DNA from: Actinomycetes bacterium
Lineage (GTDB): Bacteria > Actinomycetota > Acidimicrobiia > Acidimicrobiales > Acidimicrobiaceae
Direction of reading: 5' to 3'
DNA: 33,486 nt
NCBI GenBank assembly: GCA_021850605.1
Contig: JAJZLQ010000127.1
Location: forward strand, 1-33,486
Under the pieces are notes generated by a model. It saw only the letters and a program-made list of their open reading frames with translations. It made no database searches and was not told the origin of the DNA. Positions 15,384 through 24,244 of the stretch are shown here, in pieces; positions within the stretch are counted from its first letter, which is position 1, and each line of letters begins with the position of its first letter. The translations under genes were made by a program, and so were the position numbers.

Positions 15384-18300
15384 ATGAAGAGAACGCCCGG
15401 CGCAGATTCCACCAGTGGCCTTGGCGATTCCGGCCTGGTCAGGGCGGCTCGTCATATCCAACGTGGAGACACTTCGCCGGACCTGAGGGAATTGCATCGC
15501 AAGGGTGGCCGGCAGGCCGAGGAGTTCTACCGCGATCGCTGGCGCCATGACAAGGTGGTCCGCTCCACCCACGGAGTCAACTGCACGGGTTCATGCTCTT
15601 GGCGCATCTTCGTCAAGGATGGCATTATCACCTGGGAGAACCAGGCAACCGACTATCCGTCGGTTGGTCCTGGCTCTCCGGAGTACGAGCCGCGCGGCTG
15701 TCCCCGGGGAGCTTCTTTTTCCTGGTACACATACTCCCCGGCACGCGTGCGCTATCCGTATGTAAGGGGCGAGCTGCTCGAGGAGTATCGCCGCGCCAAG
15801 AGCCGCACCGGCGACCCGGTCGAGGCATGGGCGGCTGTCGTCGAGAACCCCGAATCGTCCCGCCGCTACAAGAGCGCCCGCGGTCGCGGTGGATTCGTGC
15901 GCGCCAAGTGGGAAGAAGTCCTGGAGATGACGGCTGCCGCCCACGTCCACACCATCGGCCGATACGGGCCGGATCGCACGGCGGGCTTCACGGTCATCCC
16001 GGCCATGTCCATGGCCTCCTACGCGGCCGGGAGCCGCTTCTATTCGCTGATTGGTGGCACGATCCTGTCCTTCTACGACTGGTACGCTGACCTGCCGATT
16101 GCATCGCCCCAGGTTTTCGGCGACCAGACCGATGTCCCCGAATCCGCCGACTGGTGGAATGCCTCATACCTCATCCTCTGGGGCACGAATCTGCCCATCA
16201 CCAGGACTCCGGATGCCCACTTCATGACCGAGGCGCGCTATCGGGGGCAGAAGGTGGTGGTGGTCTCCCCCGATTACTCCGACCACACCAAGTTCGCCGA
16301 TGTCTGGCTTTCTCCCGTGCCCGGCACCGACGCGGCACTGGCACTCGCCATGGGGCACGTCATGTTGACGGAGTTCTATCGGGACCGGGAGGTTCCCTAC
16401 TTTCAGAACTACGCCCGCACCTATACGGACCTGCCTTTCCTGATCAAGCTGCGTGAAAAGGATGGCGCCTGGGTCCCGGACCACTTCCTCACCGCGGCGG
16501 ACATCAAGCCTGGTTCGAGCGCGGGCGAGGACCGATGGAAGACAGTGGTCTTGGATGAGGGAACGTGGGAGCCGCGGGTGCCGAACGGCTCGCTGGGTTT
16601 CCGGTGGTCTCAATCGGGCGAAGGTAGGTGGAACCTGGAACTCGGAGATACCAAGCCGGCGCTCAGCGCGATGGACGCGCCCGGGCGGGGCCAGGCCGAG
16701 GTGCTCCTGCCCCGGTTCGATCGGGCCGGGGAGGGAGCAATAATGCGGCGCGGCGTGCCGACTGTTCAGGTGGGAGGCCACATGGTCACCACGGTGTTCG
16801 ACCTTGCCATGGCGCAGTACGGAGTTGCACGCCCAGGGCTTCCGGGCCGCTGGCCCGAATCGTATGACGACGCCGAGGAGCCGGCCACGCCGGCTTGGCA
16901 GGAGCGGGTTACCGGCGTCCCGGCTGAAGCGGCCATAAGGGTGGCCAGGGAGTTCGCGAGCAACGCCGAGCTTTCGCGGGGACGGTCGATGATCGCGATG
17001 GGCGCCGGTACCAACCACTGGTACCATTCCGACCAGATTTACCGGTCGTTCCTCTCCCTGCTTCTCCTGGGTGGCTGCCAAGGGGTGAACGGTGGGGGAT
17101 GGGCGCACTACGTCGGCCAGGAGAAGGTGCGTCCGTTCACGGGCTGGTCGACGCTCGCCTTCGCCTTGGACTGGGTGCGGCCGCCAAGGCAGATGGTCTC
17201 AACCCCGTTCTGGTACCTTGCCTCGGACCAATGGCGCTATGAGGGCACGACCGCCGACTCACTGACCAGCCCGTTGGCCGAGGGCGGCTTGGCGGGTATG
17301 ACCATGGCGGACCTGTATCTCTCCGCCACGCGGCAAGGGTGGCTGCCCTCCCATCCCTCCTTCGATAGGAACCCGCTGGACCTGGCGGAGGATGCGCTGA
17401 GCTCGGGCATGGCTCCAGCGGAATACGTCGCCGACGAACTGAAAGCGGGCAGGTTGCATTTCGCGGCTGAGGATCCTGACGATCCGGCCAATTTCCCGCG
17501 CGTGATTACCACCTGGCGATGCAATCTGCTTGGCTCATCGGGCAAAGGGCACGAATACTTCCTGCGTCATCTGCTCGGGGCCGACAACGCACTCGACGCC
17601 GACGAGGTGGAGGAGGAGTTGCGCCCAAAGGAGGTCAAATGGCGGACCGAGGCACCGGAGGGCAAGGTCGACCTCTTGGTCTCCATCGACTTCCGCATGA
17701 CCTCCACCGGCATATACTCCGACATCGTCCTTCCGGCGGCCACGTGGTACGAGAAGCACGACCTCTCCTCTACCGACATGCACCCCTTCGTGCACTCGTT
17801 CAACCCGGCCATTGCTCCTCCCTGGGACTCCCGCAGCGATTTCCAGATATTCCATGACCTTTCCAGGGCGTTCTCAGTCATGGCGGAGGGCAAGCTTGGC
17901 AAGCGCAATGACCTGGTGGCCACCCCGCTGATGCACGATTCGCCCGACGAATGCGCCCAGCCAGGCGGCGTCTCGATGGATTGGGCCCACCTTGGTACGG
18001 GGCCGACTCCAGGGGTGAATATGCCCAGGATCACCTTGGTGGAGCGCGACTACGCGCGAGTGCACGAGCAAATGTCGACCATCGGGCCGCTGATCGATGG
18101 GCTTGGTGCGACTGTGAAGGGAGTCCGCTTCCCGATCGCCGACGAGGTGGGATACCTGGCGGAGCGAAACGGTACGGCGCGCTCGGGAGCCGGGGCAGGG
18201 CGGCCCAGGATCGACAGGGACGACCTTTTTTGCGAAGCGATCCTCGCCATGTCCGGCACCACCAACGGCCGGCTGGCGGTCGCCGGATTCGAGAACCTCG

Positions 18301-19079
18301 AGAAACGCACCGGCGTGCCACTGGCGGACCTCGCCCATGAGCGGGCGGGGGACCGGATCACTTTCTCCGACACTGTGACGCAGCCGCGTTCGGTCATCTG
18401 CTCGCCCGAATGGTCGGGATGCGAGTCGGAGCGGCGCAGATACTCCCCCTTCACCATCAATGTGGAGAGGTTGAAGCCCTGGCACACTCTCACGGGCAGG
18501 CAGCACTTTTTCGTGGACCACGAGTGGATTTCCGAACTTGGAGAGTCGCTGCCGGTCTACCGGCCGCCGCTCGACCTGCTCGCCACATTTGGAGATCCTT
18601 CCGATCCCGAGTATGGGGCTGAACAACTGGTGGCCAGGTATCTGACCCCGCACTCGAAGTGGTCCATCCACTCCGAGTACCAGGACAACCTGCATATGCT
18701 CAACCTCTTTCGCGGAGGGCCGGTTATCTGGATGAATGACCGGGATGCCGGGAAGATCAAGGTGGCGGACAACGACTGGATCGAGGCCTACAACCGCAAC
18801 GGTGTGACGGTGGCACGCGCGGTCGTGACCCACCGGGTGCCGGCCGGGTCGGTACTCATGTATCACGCGGTTGACAGGCACCTGCAAATGCCCGTATCTG
18901 AGCGCTCGGGCCTGCACGGAGGAACGGACAACTCGCTGACCCGTGCGACCATGAAGCCCACGCATATGATCGGCGGATCCGCCCAGCTTTCCTGGGGCTT
19001 CAACTATTACGGGCCGACCGGGACTCAACGCGACGAGATCGTCGTCATCCGGCGCAGGAGCCAAGAGGTGAAATTCTGA
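15384..19079 (+). CDS. narG: Respiratory nitrate reductase alpha subunit
   Basis: The catalytic subunit reduces nitrate to nitrite at a molybdenum bis-MGD centre. The 1231-residue length is normal for membrane-bound Nar. Near the N-terminus, THGVNCTGSCSW places His63, Cys67 and Cys71, and RGCPRG gives the later Cys (about 105), the FS0 cluster ligands with His as in NarG. FYDWYADLP holds Asp232, matching the Asp that ligates Mo. No twin-arginine signal is visible, so the enzyme faces the cytoplasm. AAAGGA lies eight bases before the ATG. narH, narJ and narI follow in order. A nitrite-oxidising NxrA of the cytoplasmic type is very similar, but the full GHJI set and the surrounding genes favour reduction. 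Confidence 0.97.
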   Translation: MKRTPGADSTSGLGDSGLVRAARHIQRGDTSPDLRELHRKGGRQAEEFYRDRWRHDKVVRSTHGVNCTGSCSWRIFVKDGIITWENQATDYPSVGPGSPEYEPRGCPRGASFSWYTYSPARVRYPYVRGELLEEYRRAKSRTGDPVEAWAAVVENPESSRRYKSARGRGGFVRAKWEEVLEMTAAAHVHTIGRYGPDRTAGFTVIPAMSMASYAAGSRFYSLIGGTILSFYDWYADLPIASPQVFGDQTDVPESADWWNASYLILWGTNLPITRTPDAHFMTEARYRGQKVVVVSPDYSDHTKFADVWLSPVPGTDAALALAMGHVMLTEFYRDREVPYFQNYARTYTDLPFLIKLREKDGAWVPDHFLTAADIKPGSSAGEDRWKTVVLDEGTWEPRVPNGSLGFRWSQSGEGRWNLELGDTKPALSAMDAPGRGQAEVLLPRFDRAGEGAIMRRGVPTVQVGGHMVTTVFDLAMAQYGVARPGLPGRWPESYDDAEEPATPAWQERVTGVPAEAAIRVAREFASNAELSRGRSMIAMGAGTNHWYHSDQIYRSFLSLLLLGGCQGVNGGGWAHYVGQEKVRPFTGWSTLAFALDWVRPPRQMVSTPFWYLASDQWRYEGTTADSLTSPLAEGGLAGMTMADLYLSATRQGWLPSHPSFDRNPLDLAEDALSSGMAPAEYVADELKAGRLHFAAEDPDDPANFPRVITTWRCNLLGSSGKGHEYFLRHLLGADNALDADEVEEELRPKEVKWRTEAPEGKVDLLVSIDFRMTSTGIYSDIVLPAATWYEKHDLSSTDMHPFVHSFNPAIAPPWDSRSDFQIFHDLSRAFSVMAEGKLGKRNDLVATPLMHDSPDECAQPGGVSMDWAHLGTGPTPGVNMPRITLVERDYARVHEQMSTIGPLIDGLGATVKGVRFPIADEVGYLAERNGTARSGAGAGRPRIDRDDLFCEAILAMSGTTNGRLAVAGFENLEKRTGVPLADLAHERAGDRITFSDTVTQPRSVICSPEWSGCESERRRYSPFTINVERLKPWHTLTGRQHFFVDHEWISELGESLPVYRPPLDLLATFGDPSDPEYGAEQLVARYLTPHSKWSIHSEYQDNLHMLNLFRGGPVIWMNDRDAGKIKVADNDWIEAYNRNGVTVARAVVTHRVPAGSVLMYHAVDRHLQMPVSERSGLHGGTDNSLTRATMKPTHMIGGSAQLSWGFNYYGPTGTQRDEIVVIRRRSQEVKF

Positions 19080-19098
19080 TGCGGACTGGAGCGCGCAG

Positions 19099-20685
19099 AT
19101 GAGAGTAATGGCCCAGGTGGCAATGGTGATGAACCTGGACAAGTGCATTGGGTGCCACACCTGTACGGTCACCTGCAAGCAGACGTGGACCAACCGTCCG
19201 GGGACTGAGTACGTCTACTTCAACAACGTCGAGACCAAGCCGGGACTTGGCTATCCACGCCGTTACGAGGACCAGGAGCAGTGGCGCGGCGGATGGGAGC
19301 TAGATCGCCGCGGAAAGCTCCGCCTGCGTTCCGGTAGCCGGCTCGCGCGGCTTGCGAAGCTTTTCTACAATCCCGATCTTCCAACCATCGAGGAGTACCA
19401 CGACCCCTTTACCTATGACTATGCGAAGCTGATCTCGGCGCCGGCCGGCACCAAGGCGCCTTCTGTCTCGGCCCGTTCGGCGCTCACCGGCAGGGAAATG
19501 GTTCCCACGTGGGGGACGAACTGGGAGGACGACTTGGCGGGTGCGCCTGCCCGGGCTCATGACGACCCCAACTTTGCGGCCGTGGCCGAAAAGGTCCGGC
19601 TCGACTTCGAGTCAGTCTTCATGTTCTACCTGCCGCGTATCTGTGAGCACTGCCTTAATCCGTCGTGTGTTGCCTCCTGTCCCTCGGGCGCAATGTATAA
19701 GCGATCCGAGGACGGGATAGTCCTTGTCGACCAGGACCGCTGTCGCGGTTGGCGAATGTGTGTTTCCGGGTGCCCCTACAAGAAGGTGTATTTCAACCAT
19801 CGCACCGGCAAGGCCGAGAAGTGTACGCTCTGCTTCCCGCGAATCGAGGCCGGTCTTCCCACCGTCTGCTCGGAGACCTGCGTTGGACGCCTCCGTTACC
19901 TGGGCATCGTTCTGTACGACGCCGACCGCGTCACTCGGGCGGCGGCCACCGCCGACCCGGCTTCCCTCTACGAGGCGCAACTCGAGCTGTTCCTGGACCC
20001 GGACGACCCCGATGTGGCACGCAGTGCCGAGGAGTCCGGCATACCTCATGACTGGATTGCAGCGGCGCGGCGATCGCCCGCCTACGCGCTGATCGCGCGC
20101 CATCGGGTCGCGCTGCCGCTTCACCCGGAGTATCGGACCATGCCAATGGTCTGGTACGTACCGCCGCTTTCTCCCATCTCCGACGCGACCGCCTCGGTAG
20201 GGGGCAACCCGGAGAGCCCGGCCGATGTCTTTGCGACCATCGACGCCATGAGGATTCCGGTCGAGTACCTTGCGGGCCTGTTCAGCGCCGGCGATGTCGA
20301 GCCAGTGCGGCGCAGCCTGCGCAAGTTGGCCGCCGTTCGCACCGCGATGCGTGCCGAGCAGCTTGGTTTCGATGCCACGGCCGTCGGGGCCGAGGCCGGC
20401 ATGGAAGCATCCGACGTGCGGGACCTCTTCAAACTGCTTGCCATTGCTCGCTACGAAGACCGCTTCGTCGTACCTCCCGCCCACGCGGAGCAGGCCGGGC
20501 GGCTACTTGCCCAGCATGACCTTTCGGGCTGTTCGCTGGAGTCCTCGGGTGGATACGGCGGCGAGCCGGACATGGCCTCTTTCCACCTTGACCGGCCCAG
20601 TCCTCGGGAGCGGGACAGCAGGGGGCGGCTCCATCTGGAGATGCTCGAGCCACGCCCAGGACTCGAGCCGGGAGGTGCACGATGA
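19099..20685 (+). CDS. narH: Respiratory nitrate reductase beta subunit
   Basis: The electron-transfer subunit carries three [4Fe-4S] clusters and one [3Fe-4S] cluster between NarI haems and NarG. The four cysteine groups are CIGCHTCTVTC (residues 16-26), CEHCLNPSCVASC (about 183-195), CRGWRMCVSGC (about 215-225) and CTLCFPRIEAGLPTVCSETC (about 242-261). Trp in place of one Cys in the third group is normal for NarH and accounts for the [3Fe-4S] cluster. The 528 residues match the family. It lies 19 bases after narG. The ATG at 19099 is used here, though the ATG three codons later is equally possible. The stop overlaps narJ in an ATGA junction. Confidence 0.97.
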   Translation: MRVMAQVAMVMNLDKCIGCHTCTVTCKQTWTNRPGTEYVYFNNVETKPGLGYPRRYEDQEQWRGGWELDRRGKLRLRSGSRLARLAKLFYNPDLPTIEEYHDPFTYDYAKLISAPAGTKAPSVSARSALTGREMVPTWGTNWEDDLAGAPARAHDDPNFAAVAEKVRLDFESVFMFYLPRICEHCLNPSCVASCPSGAMYKRSEDGIVLVDQDRCRGWRMCVSGCPYKKVYFNHRTGKAEKCTLCFPRIEAGLPTVCSETCVGRLRYLGIVLYDADRVTRAAATADPASLYEAQLELFLDPDDPDVARSAEESGIPHDWIAAARRSPAYALIARHRVALPLHPEYRTMPMVWYVPPLSPISDATASVGGNPESPADVFATIDAMRIPVEYLAGLFSAGDVEPVRRSLRKLAAVRTAMRAEQLGFDATAVGAEAGMEASDVRDLFKLLAIARYEDRFVVPPAHAEQAGRLLAQHDLSGCSLESSGGYGGEPDMASFHLDRPSPRERDSRGRLHLEMLEPRPGLEPGGAR

Positions 20686-21308
20686 CCAGCCGGGAGGATC
20701 GAATCGTCTACGGGTGCGCCGCGGTGCTGCTCAGCTATCCAGGGGATCAGTTCTCCCAAGACATGGCTGCGGTTCGAGTAGCCGCCGAGGGCCTGGGGCG
20801 CAAGGGGGCGGGGCCGGCCCTGGCCGCCTTGGCTCAACGCCTCGATGGGATGGGGCGGGACGAGGCGGAGCGCGTCTACGTCAGTACCTTCGATCTGGGG
20901 CGCCGTGTAACGCTGAACCTTACCTATTACAGCCATGGCGACACAAGGAGCCGTGGAGCGAGCCTTGCCGAGTTGGCGGAGGAGTACGCGATGGCCGGGA
21001 TGCGGCTCAGCGGCGGGGAGCTTCCCGACTTCCTCCCGGCACTGCTGGAATTGGCGGCAACCACGAAGGAGGGAAGCGGGATCCTGGCCCGCCACGAGCC
21101 TTCCTTGCGCACGCTCGCCGATGCGCTGGCCCACGAGAGTTCCATCTTCCGGGAGGTGGTCGAGGCCCTGGTGGCGATGCTTCCAAGAAGTGGGCGGCGA
21201 AATCGGCCCGAGTTACGCCTTAGCGAGGAGGGGCCGCCGCTCGAGATGGTTGGCCTTGGAAATCTGCCTGGCTATGGCGTCGGGCATGGCGGCGGAGGAC
21301 ACGCGTGA
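20682..21308 (+). CDS. narJ: Nitrate reductase molybdenum-cofactor assembly chaperone
   Basis: NarJ is a TorD-superfamily chaperone that holds NarGH during cofactor insertion and membrane attachment and is not part of the final enzyme. The 208-residue protein is all-helical, with the family-like YGCAAVLLSYPGDQF start and YVSTFDLGRRVTLNLTYYSHGDTRSRGASLAELAEEY, containing the YSHGDTR-like motif, then GMRLSGGELPDFLPALLEL. It overlaps narH (ATGA) and narI (GTGA), indicating coupled translation. Its Gly-rich C-terminus is probably flexible. Confidence 0.95.
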   Translation: MTSREDRIVYGCAAVLLSYPGDQFSQDMAAVRVAAEGLGRKGAGPALAALAQRLDGMGRDEAERVYVSTFDLGRRVTLNLTYYSHGDTRSRGASLAELAEEYAMAGMRLSGGELPDFLPALLELAATTKEGSGILARHEPSLRTLADALAHESSIFREVVEALVAMLPRSGRRNRPELRLSEEGPPLEMVGLGNLPGYGVGHGGGGHA

Positions 21309-22057
21309 ACGGAATCACAACTTTCCAGCTGCTCATCTGGGTGATCCTGCCGTACATCGCTCTGTCGGTCTTCGTGATAGGGCACATCTGGCGTTACCGC
21401 TACGACCAGTTCGGTTGGACCAGCCGCTCCACGCAGCTACAGGAAAAGAAGCTGCTATCCATCGGCTCGCCCCTGTTCCACTACTCGGCATTGCTGGCCA
21501 TCGGTGGTCATGTCATCGGAATCCTGATCCCGGAGACTTGGACACAAGCGGTGGGAATCTCCGAAGGAACCTACCACCTCTTCTCCGCCGTAGCGGGATC
21601 CCTGGCTGCCGCAGGCGTAGTTGTCGGCGTCTTGATTCTTGCCTACAGGCGCCTCTTCGTGGTCAGGGTCAGGGCGACCACCACCGCCGTCGACTGGGTG
21701 GCGCTCATCCTGCTGGCGATCGTAATTGCCCTGGGGGTGGCGGAGACCGTAGGGGTCAACCTGCTTGGCGGCGGCTATGACTACCGGCTGAGCGTCGCGC
21801 TTTGGTTCAGGGGATTATTCGTGGGTAATCCGGATGTGCGTGCCATTGCCCATGCCCCCCTGCTCTATCAGGTGCATGCCTTGGCTGCTTGGCTGATACT
21901 CGCCGTATGGCCCTTCTCGCGGCTGGTGCACGCCTGGAGCTACCCGTTCTGGTACCTGTGGAGGCCGTTCCTCGTTTACCGGTCTCGGTTGGCGAGCCGT
22001 CCGAGTGAGCCGGGCACCGGCGCTAAGCGTTGGCGCCGTATCGGGGTCAGGTACTGA
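21305..22057 (+). CDS. narI: Respiratory nitrate reductase gamma subunit (cytochrome b)
   Basis: NarI anchors the enzyme and passes electrons from quinol through two b haems to NarH. The 250-residue protein has five membrane spans. Candidate haem ligands are His in LFHYSALLAIGGHVIG (spans 2/3) and LLYQVHALAAWLILAVWPFSRLVHAWSYP (span 5), matching the four His of the family. The GTG start overlaps the narJ stop, and the stop overlaps the following transporter start as TGATG. All four nar genes are intact and in standard order. Confidence 0.95.
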   Translation: MNGITTFQLLIWVILPYIALSVFVIGHIWRYRYDQFGWTSRSTQLQEKKLLSIGSPLFHYSALLAIGGHVIGILIPETWTQAVGISEGTYHLFSAVAGSLAAAGVVVGVLILAYRRLFVVRVRATTTAVDWVALILLAIVIALGVAETVGVNLLGGGYDYRLSVALWFRGLFVGNPDVRAIAHAPLLYQVHALAAWLILAVWPFSRLVHAWSYPFWYLWRPFLVYRSRLASRPSEPGTGAKRWRRIGVRY

Positions 22058-23193
22058 TGGCCGCGCTCTTTTCCGGCCCAGACGGTGCGCCGCCGCAGAA
22101 AGGAGAAGCCGTGGATGGCCTCGGCAAAGCGCCGCACCAGCGCGGGCTTTTAGCCCGCAACCTGGAGAACCTCGACACCGCCTACTTCTCCTGGGTGATG
22201 GCGACCGGAATTGTTTCCGTGGGTACCCAACTACTGGGGTTAAAGGCAGCCTCACGGGCCACCTTGTGGGTACTGGTTTTCGCCATCTGTTTCATGGCAG
22301 TTGCTTACATCGCTCGGCTCGCCTTCTTTCCGAGCGCTGTGCGGACAAGCCTCCAGGATCCGAACTCGGCCATCGGCTATCTGACCATTGTCGCCGGCCT
22401 GGACGTTGCCGCGGTGCGCCTGGCAATGGACGGGCACGTCCTTACCACCTGGGTGTTTGCCGCGATCGCAGCGATTGTATGGCTCGTATTCATTTATGCG
22501 GTCCCTGGCTCAATAGTCGCAACTCACCATCGTCCCCGTCCGGCGGACATAAACGGTGGCTGGCTGATCATCGTGGTTGCAACCCAGTCCCTTTCCATAG
22601 CCGCCTCCGCGCTTAGCGCACATGGGGCAAGCGCCGGACAGATCCCCACTCTCGAGGCGCTTGCCGTCTGCCTCTGGGGCTTGGGCGTGATGCTCTACCT
22701 GATCCTGATCGTGATCATCTTCATACGCCTTGTACTGGTCGAGGTGACGGCCAGCCAGATGGCTCCCGCGTACTGGATAGCGATGGGAGCGACCGCGATA
22801 AGCGTGCGTGCGGCGGCGGGCATCCTGGGCCTGAGCACGGCACACTCGCCCCTGCTCACGGAGATGCGGCCGATACTGGTCGGGCTTTCGCTCATTCTCT
22901 GGGCTTTCGGGACCTGGTGGATTCCGCTACTGATCATCTTTGGCGTATGGCGCCATATTGCGGAGCACTATTCCAGCCTTTACGACTCACGGCTCTGGAG
23001 CGCGGTCTTTCCTTTGGGCATGTATACGGTGGCTTCCTACACGCTTGGCAAGGCCGTTAAGATCAGCTTCCTGGTCAGCATCGCCAGGGCCTGGGTCTAC
23101 GTCGGTCTCGTAGCATGGGTGATAGTGATGCTGCTCATGATTGCGGCCGGAGTGCGTTCACTCCTGACCATCCGGCGACCTCGAATTGTTTAA
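22057..23193 (+). CDS. TDT/SLAC1-family membrane transporter (TehA/Mae1-like)
   Basis: The 378-residue protein has about ten hydrophobic helices. Its first span, TAYFSWVMATGIVSVG, is the typical start of the tellurite-resistance/dicarboxylate transporter (TDT) family, which includes SLAC1-type anion channels and TehA. Later segments such as FGTWWIPLLIIFGVWRH and VFPLGMYTVASYTLG also fit. I use the ATG at 22057, which overlaps the narI stop, rather than the upstream ORF start inside narI. A position normally held by a NarK nitrate/nitrite porter, plus the family's anion-channel members, suggests nitrate or nitrite traffic. That is inference, and C4-dicarboxylate or another anion is possible. 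Confidence 0.8.
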   Translation: MAALFSGPDGAPPQKGEAVDGLGKAPHQRGLLARNLENLDTAYFSWVMATGIVSVGTQLLGLKAASRATLWVLVFAICFMAVAYIARLAFFPSAVRTSLQDPNSAIGYLTIVAGLDVAAVRLAMDGHVLTTWVFAAIAAIVWLVFIYAVPGSIVATHHRPRPADINGGWLIIVVATQSLSIAASALSAHGASAGQIPTLEALAVCLWGLGVMLYLILIVIIFIRLVLVEVTASQMAPAYWIAMGATAISVRAAAGILGLSTAHSPLLTEMRPILVGLSLILWAFGTWWIPLLIIFGVWRHIAEHYSSLYDSRLWSAVFPLGMYTVASYTLGKAVKISFLVSIARAWVYVGLVAWVIVMLLMIAAGVRSLLTIRRPRIV

Positions 23194-23233
23194 CGCCATG
23201 TAGGTACTCAAATCGGCGTCGCACAGCATGGCG
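23194..23233. terminator. Weak inverted repeat between convergent genes
   Basis: CGCCATG (23194-23200) pairs with CATGGCG (23227-23233) across a 26-base loop, in the 108-base gap between the convergent transporter and GntR genes. There is no T-run and the loop is long, so this is only a possible transcription end. Confidence 0.2.
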
Positions 23234-23301
23234 AACAGTGTTGTCGTCACCTGCCTTCGTGTCCCGAGGGACGCCAGCGCGGGTGCGCGGACTCTGCTGC
23301 T

Positions 23302-24090
23302 TCAGTCCGATCCGATTACAAGTTGGAGTGCTGATCGCACGATGGCGGGATCATGCTCTGGAGCCGTTTGTGTCATGACCATGAGTGCCACGCGAGCCTG
23401 ATGGCGGGCAAGATTGCGTGCCACTTCCAGCACCTCCTGCCTCTCGCAAGACTCAATGATGAGGGCGTGCTCGTCCTCCGTCTGGGCGTCAAGGTGTGGT
23501 TGGTCCCTGCGCCAGACAATTTGATACAGCGCGTTGCGCTCGGCGAGGCGCCCGATGTCCCTGTAGATGCGCGGTGGCGCGCCTGAGAACGTCACGCTAT
23601 GGAAGGCGCGGTCGGCGATTCGCCATTCCTTGGGGTCATCGTGTTCGCTTGCGATTTTCATTTCGCTCATATGCTGGCGCATCTGCTCGATATCGGATGC
23701 CTTCAGGCGCGGCACAGTCAAGGTTGCCGCGAGGGCTGACAGCAGGATCCGCTGTGCCGAGATCGCCTCGAGGTCCCGAAGGTCGAAAACGGCTACTTGT
23801 GCTCGTCTCCCTTGGGTGGTGATCAACCCTTCTTCCTGCAGCATTCGAAGCGCTTCGCGCAGCGGTGTCCTGCTAACTCCGAATCGGTCCGCGAGGTCGA
23901 CCTGGGACAGGACCGACCCGGACGGGATGCTCCCGTCGAGGATCTGCTGCCGTAGCGCCTGATGGACGGTGCCGACGCTGGCCGTGGGTACGGTCGAGGG
24001 CTCGTTCAAATCGCGACCTTTCCCTCGCTCCGGGTCTGGATCATGAGCAAAGTGTATCAAAGGCTCAACTGTAGTGGAGCGGTTGTCCAT
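23302..24090 (-). CDS. GntR-family transcriptional regulator (FadR subfamily, FCD domain)
   Basis: Residues about 40-105 form the GntR winged helix (VHQALRQQILDGSIPSGSVLSQVDLADRFGVSRTPLREALRMLQEEGLI). Residues about 115-250 form the helical FCD effector domain with candidate metal/ligand residues in ADRAFHSVTF, EDEHALI and LARHQARVAL. The first 35-40 residues are not family-like and no ribosome-binding site precedes the ATG at 24090, so the true start may be internal. It is divergent from the hydroxyacid dehydrogenase operon. TTGGATCCAA in the shared spacer is a good candidate binding site. FCD regulators usually sense small carboxylic acids, consistent with the operon content. Confidence 0.9.
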   Translation of the reverse strand: MDNRSTTVEPLIHFAHDPDPERGKGRDLNEPSTVPTASVGTVHQALRQQILDGSIPSGSVLSQVDLADRFGVSRTPLREALRMLQEEGLITTQGRRAQVAVFDLRDLEAISAQRILLSALAATLTVPRLKASDIEQMRQHMSEMKIASEHDDPKEWRIADRAFHSVTFSGAPPRIYRDIGRLAERNALYQIVWRRDQPHLDAQTEDEHALIIESCERQEVLEVARNLARHQARVALMVMTQTAPEHDPAIVRSALQLVIGSD

Positions 24091-24125
24091 CGCTTGGACT
24101 TAAAAAACTGGACTGCGTGACCTGA

Positions 24126-24199
24126 TTGGATCCAAACTAAGCATAAAAACCGGTCAGAATGGCTTGACAGCTGAAGATAGCGTCATTACTGTATCCAAA
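24126..24199 (+). promoter_or_regulatory. Promoter of catabolic operon with GntR-type operators
   Basis: TTGACA (24164-24169) and TACTGT (24187-24192) are separated by exactly 17 bases, the best sigma-70-type promoter in the window. TTGGATCCAA (24126-24135) is a perfect 10-bp palindrome about 30 bases upstream of the -35, and TGTATCCAA (24190-24198), a related half-palindrome, overlaps the -10. Binding by the divergent GntR protein at both would explain repression and autoregulation. Transcription from here would give a leader of about 45 bases. Confidence 0.6.
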
Positions 24200-24244
24200 C
24201 GCAAGGCTGAGAGAATCCATAAGGGTTACTTAGGGAGAACAAGT

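Noticed and set aside
15384-19079. NxrA (nitrite oxidoreductase) instead of NarG
   Set aside because: The complete narGHJI order with NarJ and NarI, and NO-stress-type neighbours, favour a reducing enzyme. Sequence by eye cannot exclude reversible activity.
16164-19193. Long minus-strand ORFs opposite narG (16164-17108 and 17874-19193)
   Set aside because: They are antisense shadows of the GC-rich narG codons with no recognisable domain.
19741-19790. Trp in place of a Cys in the third NarH ferredoxin motif (CRGWRMC)
   Set aside because: This is the normal NarH arrangement and accounts for its [3Fe-4S] cluster, so it is not a mutation.
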